Shown: in pieces, positions 59,372 to 64,000 of the stretch
How the letters are laid out: each line of letters opens with the position of its first letter
Position numbering within the stretch: the stretch's first letter is position 1
DNA from: Chloracidobacterium sp.
GTDB lineage: Bacteria > Acidobacteriota > Blastocatellia > Pyrinomonadales > Pyrinomonadaceae
Reading direction: 5' to 3'
Length of the DNA: 64,000 nucleotides
Assembly (NCBI GenBank): GCA_016706275.1
Contig: JADJJY010000003.1
Coordinates: 372,001-436,000, forward strand
Position numbers and translations under genes: made by a program
The notes under the pieces: generated by a model
The model's database searches: none
The model's input: only the letters and a program-made list of their open reading frames with translations
Told to the model about the DNA's origin: nothing

Positions 59372-61187
59372 TATCAGCATTTGCGTTCACGTTCTTAGCG
59401 TCGTTGCGTTCCTCTTCGTCGAGTATCTTTTTCTCCTCGGGCGTTTCGGCGGGCTGATCTTTTGCTTCGTCAGGTGCGTCGCCTTTGACCGCCCGGATCT
59501 TTAACAGACGCGCATCGTCGTCCTCATAGATCGTTTCGACCCAGCCGCTTTCGAGAGCTTTGGCGATCATATCGGTATTTTCTTTGGCATCGGCAAAGAT
59601 ATAGTTTGCCCCAAATTTTTCGCGGATCACGGGCGCCGGATCGTCGATCTTGCCCTCGGTCAGATCTTTGAGCAGCTTGTACAGGTCAGGATTTTGCGAG
59701 TAGAGATAGTTCGGATCAAGGCCGTAAACGTAAGTGTGCTTGGTGTCGTAAAAGAACAGCTTTGGAAAATCGTCCCAAGTGCAGTTAAATATCCGTTCGC
59801 CTTTCGGGATGTTGTCGGCACCGGTCTCATCTAGACCCGTGGCAAACTGCATCGCACGTTTGTACTTGTCACCGGGTTCGTTGGTTTTGATATTGTCGAT
59901 CATCCCGGCTTCGTCAAAGCCAAATTTGTGCAGCCCGATCATGTTGTACAGCCAGAAAATGCACAACAATATGCCCAAGACCCACGGAGCTGCCTGACGT
60001 GCAGCTTGCAGCCAGGACTGACGCTCTGTCGGCTTGTCGGCGTCGAGATAGGGGTCGATGTCGCGTTGAAATTCGTCTGGCAGCTCGGCGGCCTTTGGTG
60101 CGGTAAAGGCGTTCCAGGCAAACGCTGCAAACAAGATCGCGAACGGCGGAAAATATTCGGCGAAGCGCTTTGAGCGAAACTGTGCCGCAAGCAAGATGCT
60201 GGTAAACACCAGAAAGAACGACGCTTTTTCGGGCAGTTTGCTGCCCTTTGGCACAAACAGAATATAACCGATGAGCATCGCCGCAAGCGCCACCGGAAAA
60301 TTCATCAGCAATTCCATACCCGAATACGGATACCATTCGCCGCCGACCGCGACGACAAAATCACTGCCGACCTTAAATTTCGTGGCGAAATGCTCGTAGA
60401 AAAGATAGAGATTTGTCGGGAAATACGGGTTGATGATATTTCCGGCGATCATGCCGCCCATCGTGTAGACAAACGGCCGCCATTCGAACCGGCGTTCGTT
60501 CCACGCGATGATGAGTGTCCAGATAATTGCCGCAAACAGCAGCAGCGGAAACAGGCTGTACGTCCACACAAACGCAAACATCAGCGGCAGCAGCCATTTG
60601 TAATTTCGCTGGAAAAGCAGATGCACGCCGAGCACCGTGATAATGATCGTCAGCGGCGGTGCCTTGCCCATGTTCATCCGGTAATAAAAGGCGTTTGAGC
60701 AGACCATGATCGCCGCGAGCCACAGCAATTGATGCTTGATCTCGTAGCGGTAGATCAGCCAATAGACGGAGAAAATGGCGAGCGTTGCGTAAAAAACCGT
60801 CGCGACCTTTGCCGCCGTGACCGGCTCAAAAAACCATAAAAACGGGATCTGTAACAGGTGAAACAGGAAGTGATGGTCGGCGTAATCCGCCGGGTTTAGC
60901 ACCGTCAACGGCAGCCACTCAAACGTCGGCAGCCACTTGAAATGCTTGAAATTTTCCCACAGCAACGACGACCATTTGATGTGATAATAACCGTCCCAGT
61001 CACCGCAGCAGATCGCGTCTGTCCGTGTCTGCAAAAACGTCATCACCATCAGGATCGCGAGAAACCCGAAAATAAGATATATAACGCGGACCGCATGCTC
61101 GCTCTCGAGAAACTCGCTCCAGCTTTGCTTTGGTTTTTGCGTCTTTTCGTCCGTGGTAGCGGGCGTTTCGTTTATGATCTCTTCCAT
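59352..61187 (-). CDS. polytopic membrane protein, GT-C/oligosaccharyltransferase-like
   Basis: 611 residues from ATG 61187 (MEEIINETPATTDEKTQKPK). About 12 helices. The first loop after helix 1 has TDAICCGDWDGYYHIKW, a D-x-D-x-Y-Y-H element like the metal and lipid-sugar site of STT3/GT-C enzymes, and ADYADHHFLFHLLQ follows. The C-terminal soluble part (about 480-611) ends in a charged tail (EEKKILDEEERNDAKNVNAN). Likely a sugar transferase acting on the periplasmic side; the exact reaction is unknown. It is followed by the lipoprotein and AI-2E genes. Confidence 0.75.
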   Translation of the reverse strand: MEEIINETPATTDEKTQKPKQSWSEFLESEHAVRVIYLIFGFLAILMVMTFLQTRTDAICCGDWDGYYHIKWSSLLWENFKHFKWLPTFEWLPLTVLNPADYADHHFLFHLLQIPFLWFFEPVTAAKVATVFYATLAIFSVYWLIYRYEIKHQLLWLAAIMVCSNAFYYRMNMGKAPPLTIIITVLGVHLLFQRNYKWLLPLMFAFVWTYSLFPLLLFAAIIWTLIIAWNERRFEWRPFVYTMGGMIAGNIINPYFPTNLYLFYEHFATKFKVGSDFVVAVGGEWYPYSGMELLMNFPVALAAMLIGYILFVPKGSKLPEKASFFLVFTSILLAAQFRSKRFAEYFPPFAILFAAFAWNAFTAPKAAELPDEFQRDIDPYLDADKPTERQSWLQAARQAAPWVLGILLCIFWLYNMIGLHKFGFDEAGMIDNIKTNEPGDKYKRAMQFATGLDETGADNIPKGERIFNCTWDDFPKLFFYDTKHTYVYGLDPNYLYSQNPDLYKLLKDLTEGKIDDPAPVIREKFGANYIFADAKENTDMIAKALESGWVETIYEDDDARLLKIRAVKGDAPDEAKDQPAETPEEKKILDEEERNDAKNVNANADNDDPEN

Positions 61188-61290
61188 GAAAATCTGTCGG
61201 CGGTGACCGTGTGAATTATATGAAAAAGTATCACGAAAACGGGGCTGTTTGCGAATTGGCACTGCAGAACCTAAAATCAAGAATTCGAAC

Positions 61291-61929
61291 ATGTATCCAA
61301 AAGGCAACCTTTACATCCCTGCGTCACACGGCCGGCTCGAAGCGATCCTCAAGGAGCCTGCGGGCGAACACCGCGGCGTCGGACTCGTCTGTCATCCACA
61401 TCCGCTTGGCGGAGGGACGATGCATAACAAGGTCGTGTTTCGTGCTGCGGCGGGATTAGTTGATGCGGGGTTGACGACGCTGAGATTTAACTTTCGCGGT
61501 GTCGGCGATTCGACAGGTGAACACAACGAGATCGAGGGCGGCAAAGAAGATGTGTCTGACGCTCTCGCGTATATGTTTGAGCAATATCCGGGCGAAGAAA
61601 TGACACTCGCGGGGTTTTCATTTGGATCGCGGACGGCGCTTGAGGTCGGGTACGCTGATGACCGCATCGCCCGGCTGATCAGCATTGGCACGCCGGTTGA
61701 TAAATACGGCGATTACGATTTCCTGACCGCAGTAAAAAAACCGATACTTTTTGTACACGGTGACCAAGACGAATTTGGCTCGATCGACAGCCTTCGCAGC
61801 CTCATCGACCAGATCCCTCACGCCGAGGTCGTCGTATTTGAAAACTGCGGACACTTTTTCGACGAGCATTTGAACGAGCTGCGGGACACGATTCGCGACT
61901 GGGTTACAAAGGAAATTCAAACAGGATGA
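61291..61929 (+). CDS. alpha/beta hydrolase
   Basis: 212 residues from ATG 61291 (MYPKGNLYIPASHGRLEAIL); an upstream start would add 14 residues with no support. Nucleophile elbow AGFSFGSR (G-x-S-x-G), oxyanion-type CHPHPLGGGTMHNKV, acid Asp in VHGDQDEFG and His in CGHFFDEH. It belongs to the small KANL3/TEX30-like dienelactone-hydrolase branch, esterase or peptidase. It is divergent from the membrane-protein gene and precedes the repeat and thioesterase. Confidence 0.88.
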   Translation: MYPKGNLYIPASHGRLEAILKEPAGEHRGVGLVCHPHPLGGGTMHNKVVFRAAAGLVDAGLTTLRFNFRGVGDSTGEHNEIEGGKEDVSDALAYMFEQYPGEEMTLAGFSFGSRTALEVGYADDRIARLISIGTPVDKYGDYDFLTAVKKPILFVHGDQDEFGSIDSLRSLIDQIPHAEVVVFENCGHFFDEHLNELRDTIRDWVTKEIQTG

Positions 61930-62005
61930 ACAGGATAGACAGGATTTATTAAGACTGGGAAATATTTCCGGTTCCTTAATCCTGCCCATCCTGTCTATCC
62001 TGTTA
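61919..62005. repeat. inverted CAGGAT word repeat
   Basis: ACAGGATGAACAGGATAGAC and AGGATTTA, with period 9, face TAATCCTGCCCATCCTGTCT and ATCCTGTTAA. The right arm ends 10 bases before the thioesterase ATG, so a transcript hairpin could hide its ribosome site. The same element recurs at 63828. Confidence 0.85.
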
Positions 62006-62015
62006 AAATTGCTTT

Positions 62016-62399
62016 ATGGAACGAGAAACGATCAGAGATGCGGCGATACGCTTGACGATGATGCCGCGTGACACAAACGCACACGGCACGGTTTTTGGCG
62101 GCGTTATATTGAGCTATATCGACGTCGCCGGCGGTGTCGAGGCCGTAAGGCACACAAAACACGAGCGTTTTGTAACGGTCGCGATGAACGAGGTGATCTT
62201 TCACGAGCCCGTCTTTATTGGCGATCTCGTCAGTTTTTACGCGACGACTCTAAAGGTGGGCAGGACATCGATCACCATCCACGTCGAGGTCGAAGCCGAA
62301 CGTTTTGGGAATAAGGGACAGGTCGTGCGCGTTACGTCGGCCGATCTGATCTTTGTCGCGATCAACGAAAAACGTGAAAAGGTAGTTATCGGAGTGTAG
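62016..62399 (+). CDS. acyl-CoA thioesterase (hotdog fold, YciA-like)
   Basis: 127 residues. PRDTNAHGTVFGGVILSYID holds the active-site Asn and the glycine loop with Asp of the hotdog helix; FVTVAMNEVIFHEPVFIGDL is the usual strand pair. It hydrolyses acyl-CoA to free CoA and fatty acid. It lies between two word-repeat elements with no clear partner. Confidence 0.9.
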   Translation: MERETIRDAAIRLTMMPRDTNAHGTVFGGVILSYIDVAGGVEAVRHTKHERFVTVAMNEVIFHEPVFIGDLVSFYATTLKVGRTSITIHVEVEAERFGNKGQVVRVTSADLIFVAINEKREKVVIGV

Positions 62400-62411
62400 T
62401 TACAGAAAGTT
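62399..62411. repeat. left inverted repeat of the four-helix-bundle unit
   Basis: GTTACAGAAAGTT, perfectly inverted as AACTTTCTGTAAC at 62821-62833 and 62839-62851. These frame the four-helix-bundle gene between the thioesterase and ferredoxin genes. GTTGCAG words continue inward from the left copy. Confidence 0.85.
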
Positions 62412-62436
62412 GCAGGGAGTTGCAGCAAGTTTGAGA

Positions 62437-62820
62437 GTGTTGCGATGGCGGTTTTTTAAGAAGTTTGAGGAAATTCAGGCCTGGCAAAGAGCCTATGAAG
62501 TGACACTATCCGTTTATCGAATTACATCAGACGGATCATTTGCAAAAGATTTTGGATTGCGCGACCAACTTAGGCGAGCCTCCGTCTCAATAATGGCAAA
62601 TATTGCCGAAGGCCATGGACGAAAATCAAACTTAGAATTTGCTAACTTTCTAAATCTGGCTCGTGGGTCTGCCGCTGAGGTACAATCTCACCTTCACGTC
62701 GCCTCAGGCATTGGCTACATCGACAAGGAGAATTTCGATACTCTATACTTAAAAGTTACAGAGATCTCGCGAATGTTATTGTCACTAGCTCAGTATTTAC
62801 GTCAACCTGACAACCGCTGA
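62437..62820 (+). CDS. four-helix-bundle protein (23S rRNA intervening-sequence type)
   Basis: About 127 residues. The start is uncertain: TTG 62410 to GTG 62437 are all in frame and the earlier part is repeat sequence. Core: KKFEEIQAWQRAYEVTLSVY, GLRDQLRRASVSIMANIAEG, GRKSNLEFANFLNLARGSAA, EVQSHLHVASGIGYIDKENF. This is the S23/IVP family, found inside 23S rRNA intervening sequences and also free in genomes, related in fold to Avd of diversity-generating retroelements. Function unknown. The inverted repeats around it suggest a small inserted unit. Confidence 0.85.
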   Translation: MLRWRFFKKFEEIQAWQRAYEVTLSVYRITSDGSFAKDFGLRDQLRRASVSIMANIAEGHGRKSNLEFANFLNLARGSAAEVQSHLHVASGIGYIDKENFDTLYLKVTEISRMLLSLAQYLRQPDNR

Positions 62821-62851
62821 AACTTTCTGTAACTCTGTAACTTTCTGTAAC
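62821..62851. repeat. right inverted repeats of the four-helix-bundle unit (two copies)
   Basis: AACTTTCTGTAAC at 62821-62833 and again at 62839-62851, separated by TCTGT. They begin at the base after the stop codon. They are the inverse of 62399-62411. Confidence 0.85.
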
Positions 62852-62863
62852 TAGGAGATATTA

Positions 62864-63196
62864 ATGCCACATATTATTGCTGAAACAGCAACTGGAACAA
62901 TTTCATTCGAGGCGGAAACCGGTAAGAAACTGGTGCTCGCACTCGAGGACAACGGTGTTGACATTTTGCATCGCTGCGGCGGTAACGCGCGCTGCACGAC
63001 TTGCCGCGTCGAGGTCGTGGTCGGTGACGCCGGGACAATGGGCCCCGACGAAGAAGCCATTTTATCGACCAAGGGCGATCTTGCACCAAACACGCGTCTG
63101 TCATGCCAGATCCGCTGCGAGAACGACATGGAAGTAAAAGTTATCAATCAGGCCAGCGTTGCGGGTATTGACGCTGGAACCAGACCGCAGGATTAG
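62864..63196 (+). CDS. 2Fe-2S ferredoxin
   Basis: 110 residues behind AGGAGATATTA. The cluster Cys are C38, C44 and C47 (HRCGGNARCTTCRVEV) and C81 (LSCQIRC; C85 is extra). Adrenodoxin/plant-type fold for one-electron transfer. It lies ten bases before superoxide dismutase, possibly co-transcribed with it. Confidence 0.93.
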   Translation: MPHIIAETATGTISFEAETGKKLVLALEDNGVDILHRCGGNARCTTCRVEVVVGDAGTMGPDEEAILSTKGDLAPNTRLSCQIRCENDMEVKVINQASVAGIDAGTRPQD

Positions 63197-63206
63197 GAGA
63201 AACAAG

Positions 63207-63812
63207 ATGGGAACTAACACGACATACACAGCAAAATCATTTGACCTGAGCGACCTGACCGGCATTTCGAACGAGACGCTGGCGATGCATTTTAAGCTCT
63301 ATGAGGGCTACGTCACTAACACCAACGTCCTCAACCAGCGCATCGCCGATCTCATCGGCACCGGCACGCTCGACCCGACACAATCGGCGGCGTTCAGCGA
63401 GATGAAACGGCGTTTTGGCTTTGAATACAACGGCATGGTGCTGCACGAATATTACTTCGAAAATATGCAGAAACACGGCACCGGCGACCCTTCGACGGGC
63501 GATGCATTTATCAATGCAGCCGCAGAGAGCTTCGGCGACTATGACGTGTGGAAAGCCGATTTTATGAACACCGGCAAGATGCGCGGCGTGGGCTGGGCAG
63601 CGGTTTATCAAGATCCATCAAACGGTGCGATCTCAAATCACTGGATCAATCTGCACGAGACCGGCAACGTTGCCGGATACAAGCCGATCCTCATCATGGA
63701 CGTTTGGGAACATGCGTTTATCAAAGATTACGCACCGGTTGATCGCCCGAAATACATCGAGGCGTTTTTCGCCAACATTAACTGGGACGTCGTAAATTCG
63801 CGGCTTGGGTAA
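63207..63812 (+). CDS. sodB: Fe/Mn superoxide dismutase
   Basis: 201 residues from ATG 63207, behind AGGAG; an earlier start at 63159 overlaps the ferredoxin gene. Metal ligands read as H28 (LAMHFKLYEGYV), H80 (GMVLHEYYFENM), D165 and H169 (ILIMDVWEHAFIKDY). The first helix lacks the usual His-His-x2-Tyr (here LYEGY), a variation seen in divergent Fe/Mn SODs. Dismutates superoxide; iron versus manganese cannot be decided. Confidence 0.9.
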   Translation: MGTNTTYTAKSFDLSDLTGISNETLAMHFKLYEGYVTNTNVLNQRIADLIGTGTLDPTQSAAFSEMKRRFGFEYNGMVLHEYYFENMQKHGTGDPSTGDAFINAAAESFGDYDVWKADFMNTGKMRGVGWAAVYQDPSNGAISNHWINLHETGNVAGYKPILIMDVWEHAFIKDYAPVDRPKYIEAFFANINWDVVNSRLG

Positions 63813-63827
63813 ATTAGAGGTAATATT

Positions 63828-63892
63828 TAACAGGATGGACAAGATAAACAGGATCCATTTCCGATCCTGTAAATCCTGTCTATCCTGTTCAA
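63828..63892. repeat. inverted CAGGAT word repeat, second copy
   Basis: TTAACAGGATGGACAAGATA and AACAGGATCC face GATCCTGTAAATCCTGTCTA and TCCTGTTC. Same words and layout as 61919-62005, again ending just before the start codon of the next gene (63900). Confidence 0.85.
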
Positions 63893-63899
63893 ATTTGTG

Positions 63900-64000
63900 A
63901 TGATAGAAGAAGGCGTATTAGTTCAAGAATTTCTGAACCGCAAGCAGCGTGAGCGGCTCAAAAAGCCTGATTGGTTAAAGATCAAGCTCGGTGACCCGCG
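63900..64000 (+). CDS. lipA: lipoyl synthase, start only
   Basis: 33 codons to the window end: MIEEGVLVQEFLNRKQRERL followed by KKPDWLKIKLGDP. The K-K-P-D-W-L-K-I-K-L stretch is the N-terminal hallmark of LipA. The radical-SAM and auxiliary cluster Cys lie beyond the window. LipA inserts sulfur to make lipoyl groups. GTG just before (63897) is an alternative start. Identity rests on one motif. Confidence 0.7.
   Translation, partial: MIEEGVLVQEFLNRKQRERLKKPDWLKIKLGDP

Noticed and set aside
62437..62820. Avd protein of a diversity-generating retroelement
   Set aside because: The fold is related, but no reverse transcriptase or template/variable repeat is near.

Overview
The window looks like chromosomal DNA of a Gram-negative, heterotrophic soil-type bacterium. 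It is most likely an acidobacterium of the Blastocatellia/Pyrinomonadales kind. The Gram-negative signs are LpxK, a TonB-like protein and many lipoproteins. The lineage guess rests on an MKRCPxC zinc-ribbon leader, a PEGA fragment, a diheme cytochrome of the reaction-centre-cytochrome type used outside photosynthesis, lipoproteins with Asn/Thr/Ala linkers, and many short word-like repeats between genes. No phage, transposase or CRISPR array was seen.

Layout. 1-4.8 kb: a minus-strand operon with an NCS1 permease, CoA-acylating (methyl)malonate-semialdehyde dehydrogenase, a diheme cytochrome c and beta-ureidopropionase (cut by the window start). With the hydantoinase/dihydropyrimidinase at 10.9-12.3 kb and the class III aminotransferase at 16.4-17.7 kb it would cover uptake and reductive breakdown of uracil/thymine to acetyl- or propionyl-CoA, except the first reductase. 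4.8-6.7 kb is a small gene graveyard: zinc-ribbon and PEGA fragments around a CIA30 gene, and a frameshifted acetyltransferase. 6.8-10.8 kb holds a lipoprotein, a GTP cyclohydrolase II-like protein and pyruvate phosphate dikinase.

12.4-14.9 kb is an AT-richer block with a dual-specificity phosphatase, a CDP-alcohol phosphatidyltransferase and a VTT/DedA-like membrane protein, possibly a phospholipid-head-group module. It is followed by a protein made of two related halves, a strong terminator, an unusual heptanucleotide array and an unlisted small Phd/YefM-type antitoxin gene without a visible toxin.

17.8-29.1 kb: a TPR protein, a lipoprotein, a stand-alone glucose-6-phosphate isomerase of the transaldolase-fusion type, a GH38 alpha-mannosidase, and a coupled pair (alkaline-phosphatase-superfamily enzyme plus unknown exported protein). 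29.2-39.1 kb: three MacB-like permeases without their own ATPase, interrupted by threonine synthase, then the conserved tesA / ybbA-ybbP arrangement. 39-46 kb: an unknown helical protein, RdgB, tRNA-Pro(UGG), HU, a small GTG-start protein behind a long leader, a polytopic membrane protein, a TonB-like protein, YqeY and a lipoprotein. 46.3-51.4 kb: the heat-shock operon hrcA-grpE-dnaK-dnaJ. 51.5-64 kb: a SprT-like protein, a large lipoprotein, a dienoyl-CoA-reductase-like SDR, trpG-trpD-lpxK, an AI-2E-family permease with a coupled 45-residue membrane protein, another polytopic protein, an alpha/beta hydrolase, an acyl-CoA thioesterase, a four-helix-bundle (23S IVS-type) protein framed by inverted repeats, a 2Fe-2S ferredoxin, an Fe/Mn superoxide dismutase and the start of lipA.

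The most distinctive feature of the window is a population of short, degenerate repeats built from 6-10 bp words (CAGGAT, CGCAGAT, GTGAC, AAATTT, CGCGAA, GGAGT and others). They often form imperfect inverted pairs between genes. Some lie in frame inside coding regions (thrC, lpxK, a membrane protein), and one forms a lipoprotein signal peptide.
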